DNA of 64,000 nucleotides from Streptococcus mitis (GTDB lineage: Bacteria > Bacillota > Bacilli > Lactobacillales > Streptococcaceae): assembly GCA_018364455.1 (NCBI GenBank), contig JAGZLW010000002.1:23835-87834 (forward strand), in the 5' to 3' direction. The translations under genes were made by a program, and so were the position numbers. The notes below the pieces were generated by a model. It ran no database searches, was not told the origin of the DNA, and worked only from the letters and a program-made list of their open reading frames with translations. Every line of letters starts with the position of its first letter. Position 1 is the first letter of the stretch. This document shows, in pieces, positions 16,194-25,626 of the stretch.

Positions 16194-17336
16194 ATGTCTG
16201 AAACTAAATTTTTGTTAATTGATGATGAGAATGAGCAACGCGAATTGCTTAAAAGTGCAATAGATGAAATCAATGCAGAGGGCGGTTATAACCAATTGAG
16301 TTTTCATACAGTTAATACACCAGAAGATGCGATGATTGCTTTATATTCAGACTCTTTTCAAGCAATAATAATTGATTTAAAGTTATTAGCTCAAGATGAT
16401 ACCGTAAATAATGATGAAGAAATCTCTGGAAATATTTTGTTGAAGAAAATTATAGAAAAAGAGATTATACCAATTGTAGTTCGCACAGGATTTCCTGAAA
16501 AAATTAGTAGTGAAATAAATAAAGATATTGTTAAGGTTTTCCCTAAAGAAGAGCCTTTGTATGATATTATTAAAGAACTTATAAACTCTTATAGTGACTC
16601 TGTTTTTAAAATTTTCGGCTCAAAAGGAGAAATAAGCAAGAATATAAAAGAGCTATTTTGGAGTATTATCCCAGAGTGTTTTTCTAACAATAATGCGGAA
16701 GTTTCGTCCTTGAGTTTTGAAAAAAAAGAAACAGTCATTATAAGGTATATATCAAGTTGGCTTAATAACAAATATATGTTCGATGAAAAGTATATAGATG
16801 CAGATCCAATAGAAATGTATATGTTTCCAAATCCAATAGAACAAGTATGTAACTGCGATGTATATGAGAGAAAGGATAACGAAAACTGTGATTATTATAT
16901 TGTGTTGACGCCATCATGTGATCTTGCAAATAAAAAGATAGATGAAGTTATATTGTGTAAAATTAAGAACTATGGTGAAATACCAGATTTCATTGATACG
17001 TTACATAGGTACAATATGGAACCTTCAAAAGAATCAAAAAAAGCAAAAAAAGCAAAAGAGTCTTTAACTAAGTGGTTTAGAAATGCCCATACAGATTCGA
17101 TTAGATATCATTTTTTACCTAAGTTTAGCAAATTCTCAGGTGGGTTTGTAGATTTTCGTTCTATAATTTCTCTTAAATACAATAGGGAAACAGGAAAAAT
17201 TGAGGACACAAATTACAAAAAGATTGGTGTAATAACGGAGAGTTTTAAAAGAGATATTGTAGCTCGATTTAGTTCTTATTATCATAGGCAAGGGCAACCA
17301 GAGTTTAACTGTGATAGTGTTTTGAATAATTTTTAA
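16194..17336 (+). CDS. Receiver-domain protein with unassigned C-terminal domain
   Basis: The protein has 380 residues from ATG 16194, chosen over an in-frame start inside the upstream gene because it lies 1 bp after the kinase stop with a GAGGTG site. Residues 1-130 are a response-regulator receiver: acidic pair Asp10-Asp11, phospho-acceptor Asp61 (IIIDLKLL), Thr98 and Lys118. There is no known DNA-binding output domain. The C-terminal 240 residues contain VLTPSCDLAN (237-246), GGFVDFRSI (316-324) and ARFSSYYHRQGQP (357-369), spaced like an enzymatic or binding domain I cannot name. It is probably the output partner of the upstream kinase-like ATPase. Confidence 0.75.
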   Translation: MSETKFLLIDDENEQRELLKSAIDEINAEGGYNQLSFHTVNTPEDAMIALYSDSFQAIIIDLKLLAQDDTVNNDEEISGNILLKKIIEKEIIPIVVRTGFPEKISSEINKDIVKVFPKEEPLYDIIKELINSYSDSVFKIFGSKGEISKNIKELFWSIIPECFSNNNAEVSSLSFEKKETVIIRYISSWLNNKYMFDEKYIDADPIEMYMFPNPIEQVCNCDVYERKDNENCDYYIVLTPSCDLANKKIDEVILCKIKNYGEIPDFIDTLHRYNMEPSKESKKAKKAKESLTKWFRNAHTDSIRYHFLPKFSKFSGGFVDFRSIISLKYNRETGKIEDTNYKKIGVITESFKRDIVARFSSYYHRQGQPEFNCDSVLNNF

Positions 17337-17366
17337 TAAGAAGATAGCAAGAAAGGAGGTGTGGTT

Positions 17367-18620
17367 ATGCTAAATATAGTAGATGTGTTTTCGGGAGCAG
17401 GTGGATTAACCGAAGGATTTAGGTATAAAGACTATTATAATTTTATTTGTCATATAGAAATGGACAAAGATGCTTGCTCTTCTTTAGAATTAAGAAATAT
17501 ATATTACTATTTAAAAAAAGAAAATAACCTATCTCCATATTTTGAATATATTCAAGGTAAAATCTCAAGAGATGATTTGTATTCAATTATACCAAGAGAT
17601 CTAACTAAAGATATATTGAATAAGGAAATCAGTAAAGATACTATACCTTCGATTTTTGAATTTATTGACCAAAAATTAGGCAATAATGACTTAGATGGTA
17701 TTATTGGTGGACCACCATGTCAGGCATATTCTACAATTGGTAGAGCTAATAATAAGTCGAAAAAATCTACCGATAAGAGGATTTATCTATATAAACATTA
17801 TTTAGATTTTCTGGATAAATATAAACCAAAGTTCTTTGTTTTTGAAAATGTTAAAGGATTGCTTTCTTTTAAGGATTTATCAGGAGAGTTACTCTTGCCA
17901 AAAATAATTTGCGAATTTGATAAGTGCGGATATGAGGTGGATTATCAAATAGTAGATGCAAGTAATTATGGTGTAGTACAAAAAAGAGAACGTTTAATAC
18001 TTGTTGGACATCGAAAAGATTTAGTGTTCGATAACTCATTTTTTGACTGCTTAGCTGAATATGTTGAGGACGCCCCAACTATAAAAGAATTGTTTGAGGA
18101 CTTGCCAAGTATAAAGTCTGGAGGAAGTTCTCATAAGTATCGTTGTGATGTTTCGAGTCAGTTTGTTGAAAAATATATACGTAAAAAAGATGATATTTTA
18201 ACACAACATGCTGCAAGACCTCATAATATAAATGATTTGAAGATATATAAATTGGTACTAAAAGCTAAGAAAAAAGGTAAGAATTTAAGGTATATCGATA
18301 TACCTGAAGAACTACAAACGCATTCTAATACAACATCTTTTTTAGATAGATATAAAGCTTTGGATTATGGCTCTGTTAGTCATACAGTTGTTGCTCATAT
18401 TGCGAAGGATGGACATTACTATATTCATCCAGATTTAAGACAGAATCGTTCAATTACAGTAAGAGAAGCAGCTAGAATACAAGGGTTTCCAGATGATTTT
18501 TATTTTGAACATTCGCGAACAGCTGCATTTAAGCAGATAGGCAATGCTGTTCCGCCAATTCTGTCTAAAAAAATTGCAATGGCCATTATAGATTTTTTGA
18601 GAGTACAAAAAGGAGAATGA
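17367..18620 (+). CDS. DNA (cytosine-5)-methyltransferase
   Basis: The protein has 417 residues. The start ATG 17367 follows GGAGG (17355-17359) by 7 bp; the GTG at 17361 is too close to that site. The C5-methylase motifs are in order: I DVFSGAGGL, IV GGPPCQAYS with the catalytic Cys, VI FENVKG, VIII QKRERLILVG, then a target-recognition region, IX REAARIQGFPDDF and X QIGNAVPP. All key residues are present, so it should be active. It is the third gene of the AT-rich cassette with the ATPase and the receiver protein. No restriction endonuclease is recognisable beside it. Confidence 0.93.
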   Translation: MLNIVDVFSGAGGLTEGFRYKDYYNFICHIEMDKDACSSLELRNIYYYLKKENNLSPYFEYIQGKISRDDLYSIIPRDLTKDILNKEISKDTIPSIFEFIDQKLGNNDLDGIIGGPPCQAYSTIGRANNKSKKSTDKRIYLYKHYLDFLDKYKPKFFVFENVKGLLSFKDLSGELLLPKIICEFDKCGYEVDYQIVDASNYGVVQKRERLILVGHRKDLVFDNSFFDCLAEYVEDAPTIKELFEDLPSIKSGGSSHKYRCDVSSQFVEKYIRKKDDILTQHAARPHNINDLKIYKLVLKAKKKGKNLRYIDIPEELQTHSNTTSFLDRYKALDYGSVSHTVVAHIAKDGHYYIHPDLRQNRSITVREAARIQGFPDDFYFEHSRTAAFKQIGNAVPPILSKKIAMAIIDFLRVQKGE

Positions 18621-18621
18621 A

Positions 18622-19200
18622 TCACCTCTCCATTTCCTTACCCATATATTTCTCATAATTTTTTCTGATTTGATATAGTTCTTTCATATCGGATTTTGCA
18701 GAAGAATACTCTTGCATTAGGGTATTCTTTTTTTCATGCAATGAATCAAGTTCTTTTAGAATATCCTTGGAGTTTGGAAGTTTTGAGTAAGATTTTTTTA
18801 GGTCTGAAAGAGCATTTTGATATAGTGTTATTTCTGATTTATGTTCTTAAAAAAAGCATTATCAGATGGATCTTTTTTATATTCTAGATAGATTTGGCGA
18901 TACAATTTTACGGTATGAACTTGTTCCATAGTATTTGATAGAGCTGAAATTTTGTTATCAATAACTTTGATTTTATCCTGTAAATTTTGTCTTTTTAATG
19001 CACTTTCCTTAATGAAGTCATCAAGCTTAGACATAGACTTAAATCCTTTTTCACGCATCAAAAGAATAGTATTGGTTGCAGTTTTCAAATTATGTTTTGT
19101 AGCTCAATACTCATAGCCTTTGCTTGATTTTATCTTTTCATTATTTGCAATATCTATAATATTTCCTACACGTTTTTTAACAGTATAAGTTCTTTGATTG
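18622..19200 (-). pseudogene. Remnant of a conjugative-element relaxase (C-terminal part)
   Basis: On the minus strand, frames joined across one stop and one frameshift give the coiled-coil C-terminal end of a relaxase of Tn5252/Tn1549-like elements. It reads VKKRVGNIIDIANNEK, KGYEY then TGA (where Trp is usual), ATKHNLKTATNT, then LKRQNLQDKIKVIDNK. A slip in a T-run near 18848 moves to the frame HKSEITLYQNALSDLKKSY, ending in MGKEMER and a stop at 18622-18624. The N-terminal catalytic part is gone. It marks where a conjugative element once ended. Confidence 0.7.
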
Positions 19201-19378
19201 GTATTATTAAAGATTACAGGTATGTTACACAAGACATCAGGTGAAATTATGTTTGAAGGACATGAATGGAGTAGAAATGATTTATCAGATATTGGTGCTT
19301 TAATTGAGATGCCACCTTTATACGAAAATTTATGTGCAAGAGAAAATCTTAAAGTTAGAACATTATTGCTTGGATAAC
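19201..19378 (+). pseudogene. Fragment of an ABC transporter ATPase gene (lantibiotic/bacitracin type)
   Basis: On the plus strand the sequence reads LLKITGMLHKTSGEIMFEGH, DIGALIEMPPLYENL and ARENLKVRTLLLG, then stops. This is the segment between the Walker A helix and the Q-loop region of peptide-antibiotic ABC exporters or immunity ATPases. Walker A itself, the signature motif and Walker B are absent. It abuts the relaxase scrap at about 19200, so this is the junction of two truncated mobile-element genes. Confidence 0.68.
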
Positions 19379-19431
19379 ATGAAGCAAGGAATTGTAGTTC
19401 TAAAATTCAAGAGAATATATTCAATTTAGGT

Positions 19432-19460
19432 TTGTGAAAATCACTTTTTTATGGTAGAAT
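19432..19460 (+). promoter_or_regulatory. Promoter of rny
   Basis: TTGTGA at 19432-19437 and TAGAAT at 19455-19460 are spaced by 17 bp, with TGG before the -10 (extended -10). They lie 48 bp upstream of the rny start. Confidence 0.75.
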
Positions 19461-19508
19461 GTAAAAGAATGTATGTCATTCGGAATAACAATAAAATGAG
19501 GTAAAAAC

Positions 19509-21122
19509 ATGGAAATCATGTCGCTTGCGATTGCTGTTTTTGCCGTCATCATTGGTTTAGTCATTGGATATGTCAGCATCTCAGCCAAGATGAAATCATC
19601 TCAGGAAGCTGCAGAGTTGATGCTTTTAAATGCTGAACAAGAAGCAACTAATTTACGTGGACAAGCCGAGCGTGAAGCGGATTTACTGGTTAATGAAGCT
19701 AAACGTGAAAGCAAGTCTCTTAAAAAAGAAGCACTATTGGAGGCCAAAGAAGAAGCCAGAAAATACCGTGAAGAAGTGGACGCTGAATTTAAATCAGAAC
19801 GTCAAGAACTCAAACAAATCGAAAGTCGTTTGACAGAGAGAGCTACTAGCCTTGATCGTAAGGACGACAATTTGACGAGTAAAGAACAAACACTTGAACA
19901 AAAAGAACAAAGTATTTCTGATAGAGCGAAAAACCTTGATGCGCGTGAAGAGCAATTAGAGGAAGTCGAAAGACAAAAAGAAGCAGAGTTAGAGCGTATT
20001 GGTGCTCTGTCTCAGGCAGAAGCACGAGATATTATCTTGGCACAGACAGAGGAAAACTTGACCAAGGAGATTGCCAGCCGCATTCGTGAAGCTGAGCAAG
20101 AGGTCAAGGAACGTTCTGATAAAATGGCCAAGGATATCCTGGTTCAAGCTATGCAACGTATCGCTGGTGAATATGTGGCGGAGTCAACAAACTCAACAGT
20201 TCATCTGCCAGACGATACTATGAAGGGACGCATTATTGGTCGTGAAGGTCGTAACATTCGTACATTTGAAAGTTTGACAGGGGTCGATGTCATTATCGAC
20301 GATACGCCAGAAGTGGTGACCTTGTCAGGTTTTGACCCGATTCGTCGTGAGATTGCCCGTATGACTATGGAAATGTTGCTCAAAGATGGTCGTATCCACC
20401 CAGCTCGTATCGAAGAGTTGGTTGAGAAAAACCGTCAAGAGATTGACAATAAGATCCGTGAATACGGTGAGGCTGCTGCCTATGAAATTGGTGCGCCAAA
20501 CCTTCATCCGGACTTGATGAAGATTATGGGACGTTTGCAGTTCCGTACTTCTTATGGACAAAATGTCTTGCGCCATTCGATTGAGGTTGCTAAGTTAGCT
20601 GGTATTATGGCGAGCGAGCTTGGTGAAAATGCGGCTCTTGCCCGTCGTGCTGGATTCCTTCACGATATCGGAAAAGCCATTGACCGCGAGGTTGAAGGAA
20701 GCCACGTTGAAATCGGTATGGAATTGGCACGTAAGTACAAGGAACACCCAGTTGTGGTCAATACGATTGCTAGTCACCACGGCGATGTAGAAGCCGAAAG
20801 CGTCATTGCAGTTATCGTTGCTGCAGCAGATGCCTTGAGTGCGGCCCGTCCAGGTGCTCGTAGTGAGTCTCTTGAAAGCTACATCAAGCGTCTCCATGAT
20901 TTGGAAGAAATTGCGAATGGCTTTGAAGGAGTACAAACTAGCTTTGCCCTTCAAGCAGGACGTGAAATTCGTATCATGGTAAATCCAGGACAAATCAAGG
21001 ACGACAAAGTCACAATCTTGGCTCACAAAGTTCGTGAGAAAATTGAAAACAATCTCGATTACCCAGGAAATATCAAGGTAACCGTGATTCGCGAGCTTCG
21101 TGCAGTAGATTATGCTAAATAA
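19509..21122 (+). CDS. rny: Ribonuclease Y
   Basis: The protein has 537 residues. It has one N-terminal membrane helix (about residues 4-24) and a long coiled-coil region rich in Glu, Lys and Arg (about 30-200). A KH RNA-binding domain follows (GRIIGREGRNIRTFE), then an HD domain with GFLHDIGKAID holding the catalytic His-Asp. RNase Y begins decay of many mRNAs in Gram-positive bacteria from the membrane. The length matches the family. It has its own promoter right after the mobile-element scraps and a terminator at 21132. Confidence 0.96.
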   Translation: MEIMSLAIAVFAVIIGLVIGYVSISAKMKSSQEAAELMLLNAEQEATNLRGQAEREADLLVNEAKRESKSLKKEALLEAKEEARKYREEVDAEFKSERQELKQIESRLTERATSLDRKDDNLTSKEQTLEQKEQSISDRAKNLDAREEQLEEVERQKEAELERIGALSQAEARDIILAQTEENLTKEIASRIREAEQEVKERSDKMAKDILVQAMQRIAGEYVAESTNSTVHLPDDTMKGRIIGREGRNIRTFESLTGVDVIIDDTPEVVTLSGFDPIRREIARMTMEMLLKDGRIHPARIEELVEKNRQEIDNKIREYGEAAAYEIGAPNLHPDLMKIMGRLQFRTSYGQNVLRHSIEVAKLAGIMASELGENAALARRAGFLHDIGKAIDREVEGSHVEIGMELARKYKEHPVVVNTIASHHGDVEAESVIAVIVAAADALSAARPGARSESLESYIKRLHDLEEIANGFEGVQTSFALQAGREIRIMVNPGQIKDDKVTILAHKVREKIENNLDYPGNIKVTVIRELRAVDYAK

Positions 21123-21131
21123 ATAAGAAAG

Positions 21132-21157
21132 AGCAGTTGAAAAATTACTGCTTTTTT
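21132..21157 (+). terminator. Terminator after rny
   Basis: AGCAGT at 21132-21137 pairs with ACTGCT at 21147-21152 and is followed by T's. Confidence 0.75.
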
Positions 21158-21250
21158 GTTACACTAGATAGAAAGACTGTAAAGGATAATCTGGCTTTTT
21201 GCCATTATTCTAGAGAAATGTTATTTCACAGACTGACTAAAGGAGACACA

Positions 21251-21877
21251 ATGGCAGACCGAGGCTTACTAATCGTTTTTTCTGGTCCTTCAGGGGTTGG
21301 CAAAGGAACGGTTAGAAGAGAGATTTTTGAGAGTTCTGAAAACCAATTTCAATACTCTGTATCGATGACGACACGCGCACAACGTCCTGGAGAAGTGGAC
21401 GGTGTTGACTATTTCTTCCGTACTCGCGAAGAGTTTGAAGAGCTGATTCGTCAAGGACAGATGTTGGAATATGCAGAATATGTCGGCAACTACTATGGAA
21501 CACCTCTGACTTATGTCAATGAAACCTTGGACAAGGGAATCGATGTTTTCCTTGAAATTGAGGTTCAGGGCGCTCTTCAGGTCAAGAAAAAGGTTCCAGA
21601 TGCTGTCTTTATCTTCCTGACACCACCAGATTTGGATGAATTGCAAGATCGTTTGGTAGGACGTGGAACAGACAGTGCAGAAGTAATTGCCCAACGAATC
21701 GAAAAAGCCAAGGAAGAAATTGCCCTCATGCGTGAGTATGATTATGCGATTGTCAACGATCAGGTGCCCCTAGCTGCTGAGCGTGTCAAACGTGTGATCG
21801 AAGCAGAGCACTTCCGTGTGGATCGTGTCATTGGTCACTATCAGGAGATATTACCAAAATCTCCAACTACCCGATAA
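21251..21877 (+). CDS. gmk: Guanylate kinase
   Basis: The protein has 208 residues from ATG 21251, where AAAGGAG lies 7 bp upstream; the longer in-frame ATG at 21137 falls in the rny terminator and is not used. P-loop GPSGVGKGTV is at residues 11-20. The GMP-binding TTRAQRPGEVDGVDYFF stretch and the YGTPL motif are typical. It converts GMP to GDP with ATP. It is followed by rpoZ and priA, the usual order. Confidence 0.95.
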   Translation: MADRGLLIVFSGPSGVGKGTVRREIFESSENQFQYSVSMTTRAQRPGEVDGVDYFFRTREEFEELIRQGQMLEYAEYVGNYYGTPLTYVNETLDKGIDVFLEIEVQGALQVKKKVPDAVFIFLTPPDLDELQDRLVGRGTDSAEVIAQRIEKAKEEIALMREYDYAIVNDQVPLAAERVKRVIEAEHFRVDRVIGHYQEILPKSPTTR

Positions 21878-21901
21878 AATTTAGAAAATAGGTACAAGCA
21901 A

Positions 21902-22216
21902 ATGATGTTAAAACCCTCTATTGATACCTTGCTCGACAAGGTTCCTTCAAAATATTCACTCGTAATCTTGGAAGCAAAACGTGCCCACGAATTGGAAGCA
22001 GGTGCGCCAGCAACTCAAGGTTTCAAGTCTGAAAAATCAACTCTTCGCGCTTTAGAAGAAATCGAATCAGGAAACGTTACAATTCACCCAGACCCAGAAG
22101 GAAAACGTGAAGCAGTGCGTCGCCGTATCGAAGAAGAAAAACGTCGCAAAGAAGAAGAAGAAAAGAAAATCAAAGAGCAAATTGCTAAAGAAAAAGAAGA
22201 TGGTGAAAAAATTTAA
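21902..22216 (+). CDS. rpoZ: RNA polymerase omega subunit
   Basis: The protein has 104 residues and starts with [11 protein letters not shown]; either of the two adjacent ATGs (21902, 21905) could start it. The core [19 protein letters not shown] is the conserved omega segment that clamps the beta' subunit. The C-terminal third is a Glu/Lys/Arg-rich helix, as in other streptococci. It lies 24 bp after gmk and before priA. Confidence 0.94.
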
Positions 22217-22281
22217 GGTTGGGGGGACTCAATCTTATTTTTTCTATTGCAAGAATGTACTGACTAGGAGGAGGTGAGAAG

Positions 22282-24678
22282 ATGGCTATAGCCAAGATTA
22301 TCGTAGATGTGCCCTTGATGCAGACGGACCAGCCCTATAGTTATAGGATTCCTGAGGAATTTGAGGGAATGCTGGAAGTTGGGATGCGGGTCCATGTACC
22401 TTTTGGTAAGGGCAATCGCCTGATTCAAGGAATTGTTCTTGGATTGGACTCCCAATCGGATGAAGCAGTGGTAAATCAAGATTTAAAAGATATTGCCGAG
22501 GTGTTGGATTTTTCTCCTGTTCTCACGCAAGAACAACTCTGGCTGGCTGAAGAGTTACGTAAATCTGTCTTCTCCTACAAGATCTCCATCCTCAAGGCTA
22601 TGTTACCAGGATTTCTGAACTCCAGCTATGACAAGATTCTCTATCCTCTGGCAGGTCTGAGTCAGGAAGACCGAGAGCGTTTGTTTGGTTCAGCAGATTC
22701 GCTTGCCTTTTCTTCATTAGACCTTGCCAAACAAGCCGAAATGATGCGTTTGACTAGAAAAGGCCTGCTTGGTCTGGAATATCAGGCGGTCGATCAAAAG
22801 AAGGTCAAGACCCAGTCTTGGTATGAGGTGAATCTTGCTCAATTAGAAGGTGTTGAAATATCTGCGCGTGCCAAGAAAAAGTTGGAATTGAGAGACTATC
22901 TGCTGTCTCATCCTGAGAGTGCTTCCTTGGCTAGTTTGTTAGAGTCCTACTCGCGGGAGCAAGTCAACTTCTTTGTGGAACAAGGTGCTGTTACTATAGT
23001 CCAAAAGGAAGTTCAACGCTCGGCTGCTTATTTTGAAGGTATTGAGGCAAGTCAGCCTTTGGAGTTGAATCCAGAGCAAAGACAGGCGCGTGATGCGGTT
23101 GTGAGTGCGATTGGCAGCCATCAACCTCCCTTCCTCCTTCAAGGGATTACAGGAAGTGGGAAGACGGAGGTTTACTTGCAGATTATCCAAGGGGCCTTGG
23201 ACAAGGGCAAGACAGCTATTTTGCTGGTGCCTGAGATTTCCCTGACTCCACAGATGACGGAGCGTTTTATAGCACGTTTTGGGGACAAGGTGGCCATTCT
23301 TCATTCAGGCCTATCCAATGGTGAAAAGTATGATGAATGGCGCAAGGTGGAACGCGGCGATGCCCAAGTTGTGGTTGGCGCCAGATCTGCCATCTTTGCT
23401 CCACTGAAAAATCTGGGTGTCATGATTATTGATGAAGAGCATGAAGCGACTTATAAGCAGGACAGCAATCCCCGTTACCATGCCAGAGAAGTAGCCATTT
23501 TACGGGCTCAGTATAATCAAGCAGTCCTGGTACTTGGTTCAGCAACTCCTAGTCTGGAAAGCCGTGCTCGGGCTGGTAAAGGCGTTTATCAACATTTACG
23601 TCTGACCCAACGTGCCAATCCTTTGGCTAGGATCCCTGAGGTTCAAGTAATTGACTTTCGAGACTATATCGGACAAAATGAGACGTCAAACTTTACGCCA
23701 CCTTTGTTAGAAGCTATTCAAGATCGTCTGGCTAAAAAAGAGCAGGTGGTTCTTATGCTCAATCGTCGTGGTTATTCTAGCTTTGTCATGTGTCGGGAGT
23801 GTGGGACGGTGGATACTTGTCCTAACTGTGACATTTCTTTGACCTTGCACATGGATACCAAGACCATGAACTGCCATTATTGTGGTTTTTCGAAAGACAT
23901 TCCTCAGGTCTGTCCTAACTGTAAGAGTCGCAGTATTCGTTACTATGGGACAGGAACTCAGAAGGCTTATGACGAGCTGGCAGAACTCTTTCCCCAGGCA
24001 CGTATTTTGCGCATGGATGTGGATACGACTCGCAAGAAAGGTAGTCATCAAGCTCTGCTTGACCAGTTTGGTCGAGGGGAAGCAGATATTTTACTTGGTA
24101 CTCAGATGATTGCCAAGGGATTGGATTTTCCCAATGTGACCCTAGTCGGAGTTCTCAATGCGGATACGGCCTTAAATCTGCCTGATTTCCGTTCTTCTGA
24201 GAGAACCTTCCAGCTCTTGACTCAGGTGGCAGGTAGGGCAGGTCGTGCTGAAAAAGCTGGTCAGGTTTTGATCCAGTCTTACAATCCTCAGCACTACTCT
24301 ATTCGATTTGCAAAAGACCAGGACTACGAAGGCTTTTACGCTTATGAAATGGGAATCAGACGACAACTTGGCTATCCACCTTACTATTTCACCATTGGCA
24401 TTACCCTTTCTCACAAGAAGGAAGAAGAGGTGGTCAAACGTGCCTATGAGGTTATGAACATTTTGCGGTTAGGTTTGTCTGAAACCAGTAACATCCTTGG
24501 GCCGACGCCCAAACCCATTGCCCGTACCCACAACCTCTATCATTACCAGATTTTAATTAAATACCGTTTAGAAGATGAGCTGGGGCCGACTCTAAATCAG
24601 GTTCTGGCCTTGACTCAAGAACGGGAAAATAGTGAGCTCCGTCTCAGCATTGACCATGAGCCACAGCAATTTTTATAA
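22282..24678 (+). CDS. priA: Primosomal protein N' (replication restart helicase PriA)
   Basis: The protein has 798 residues. It has an N-terminal 3'-end binding domain. The helicase core has GITGSGKTEVY (Walker A) and IIDEEHEATYKQ (DEEH box), followed by the VLGSATPSLE motif. A zinc-binding insert carries paired cysteines (CREC, CPNC, CHYC, CPNC), then GTQMIAKGLDFPNVTLVG and a QVAGRAGRAEK motif. It reloads the replisome at stalled forks. The length fits the family. It is followed 12 bp later by fmt. Confidence 0.96.
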   Translation: MAIAKIIVDVPLMQTDQPYSYRIPEEFEGMLEVGMRVHVPFGKGNRLIQGIVLGLDSQSDEAVVNQDLKDIAEVLDFSPVLTQEQLWLAEELRKSVFSYKISILKAMLPGFLNSSYDKILYPLAGLSQEDRERLFGSADSLAFSSLDLAKQAEMMRLTRKGLLGLEYQAVDQKKVKTQSWYEVNLAQLEGVEISARAKKKLELRDYLLSHPESASLASLLESYSREQVNFFVEQGAVTIVQKEVQRSAAYFEGIEASQPLELNPEQRQARDAVVSAIGSHQPPFLLQGITGSGKTEVYLQIIQGALDKGKTAILLVPEISLTPQMTERFIARFGDKVAILHSGLSNGEKYDEWRKVERGDAQVVVGARSAIFAPLKNLGVMIIDEEHEATYKQDSNPRYHAREVAILRAQYNQAVLVLGSATPSLESRARAGKGVYQHLRLTQRANPLARIPEVQVIDFRDYIGQNETSNFTPPLLEAIQDRLAKKEQVVLMLNRRGYSSFVMCRECGTVDTCPNCDISLTLHMDTKTMNCHYCGFSKDIPQVCPNCKSRSIRYYGTGTQKAYDELAELFPQARILRMDVDTTRKKGSHQALLDQFGRGEADILLGTQMIAKGLDFPNVTLVGVLNADTALNLPDFRSSERTFQLLTQVAGRAGRAEKAGQVLIQSYNPQHYSIRFAKDQDYEGFYAYEMGIRRQLGYPPYYFTIGITLSHKKEEEVVKRAYEVMNILRLGLSETSNILGPTPKPIARTHNLYHYQILIKYRLEDELGPTLNQVLALTQERENSELRLSIDHEPQQFL

Positions 24679-24690
24679 GAAGGAGAAGAT

Positions 24691-25626
24691 ATGACAAAAC
24701 TAATCTTTATGGGGACACCCGACTTTTCAGCAACAGTTTTAAAAGGGCTTTTGACAGATAACCGTTACGAAATTCTAGCCGTTGTGACCCAGCCAGACCG
24801 TGCTGTCGGACGTAAAAAAGTTATCCAGGAAACCCCAGTTAAACAAGCTGCAAAAGAGGCAGGACTTCCTATCTACCAACCTGAAAAACTATCTGGAAGT
24901 CCAGAGATGGAAACTATTATGCAGCTAGGAGCAGATGGAATTGTGACTGCTGCTTTTGGGCAGTTTCTCCCAAGTAAACTCCTTGATAGCATGGACTTTG
25001 CGGTCAACGTTCATGCCTCTCTTCTTCCTAAACACCGTGGTGGTGCACCTATCCATTATGCCCTGATTCAAGGGGATGAGGAAGCTGGTGTGACCATTAT
25101 GGAAATGGTCAAGGAAATGGATGCAGGGGATATGATTTCTCGTCGTAGCATTCCGATCACATATGAGGACAATGTTGGCACCTTGTTTGAAAAATTGGCG
25201 CTAGTTGGTCGTGATTTGCTTTTGGACACTTTGCCTGCCTATATTGCTGGGGAAATCAAACCTGAACCGCAGGATCCAAGTCAAGTTACCTTCTCGCCAA
25301 ATATCAAGCCAGAGGAAGAAAAACTGGATTGGAATAAAACCAATCGTCAACTTTTTAACCAAATCCGTGGGATGAACCCCTGGCCTGTTGCCCATACTTT
25401 TCTCAAGGGCGACCGCTTTAAGATTTATGAAGCTATACCAGTAGAAGGTCAGGGAAATCCAGGTGAGATCCTCTCTATTGGCAAGAAAGAATTGATTGTC
25501 GCAACGGCAGAAGGAGCTCTGTCCCTCAAGCAAGTGCAGCCAGCTGGTAAGCCTAAGATGGATATTGCTTCCTTCCTCAACGGTGTTGGACGTACATTGA
25601 CTGTAGGAGAACGATTTGGTGACTAA
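24691..25626 (+). CDS. fmt: Methionyl-tRNA formyltransferase
   Basis: The protein has 311 residues. It has an N-terminal formyl-transfer Rossmann fold with HASLLPKHRGGAPIHYAL (the SLLPxxRG loop binding formyl-tetrahydrofolate) and the catalytic Asn-His-Asp region, and a C-terminal tRNA-binding beta barrel. It formylates initiator Met-tRNA. The stop overlaps the start of rsmB by 8 bp, so the two are translationally coupled. Confidence 0.96.
   Translation: MTKLIFMGTPDFSATVLKGLLTDNRYEILAVVTQPDRAVGRKKVIQETPVKQAAKEAGLPIYQPEKLSGSPEMETIMQLGADGIVTAAFGQFLPSKLLDSMDFAVNVHASLLPKHRGGAPIHYALIQGDEEAGVTIMEMVKEMDAGDMISRRSIPITYEDNVGTLFEKLALVGRDLLLDTLPAYIAGEIKPEPQDPSQVTFSPNIKPEEEKLDWNKTNRQLFNQIRGMNPWPVAHTFLKGDRFKIYEAIPVEGQGNPGEILSIGKKELIVATAEGALSLKQVQPAGKPKMDIASFLNGVGRTLTVGERFGD

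Noticed and set aside
17361..17366. GTG start for the C5 methyltransferase
   Set aside because: It is 1 bp from the GGAGG ribosome site; ATG 17367 is 7 bp away and begins the normal MLNIVDVFSGAGG sequence.
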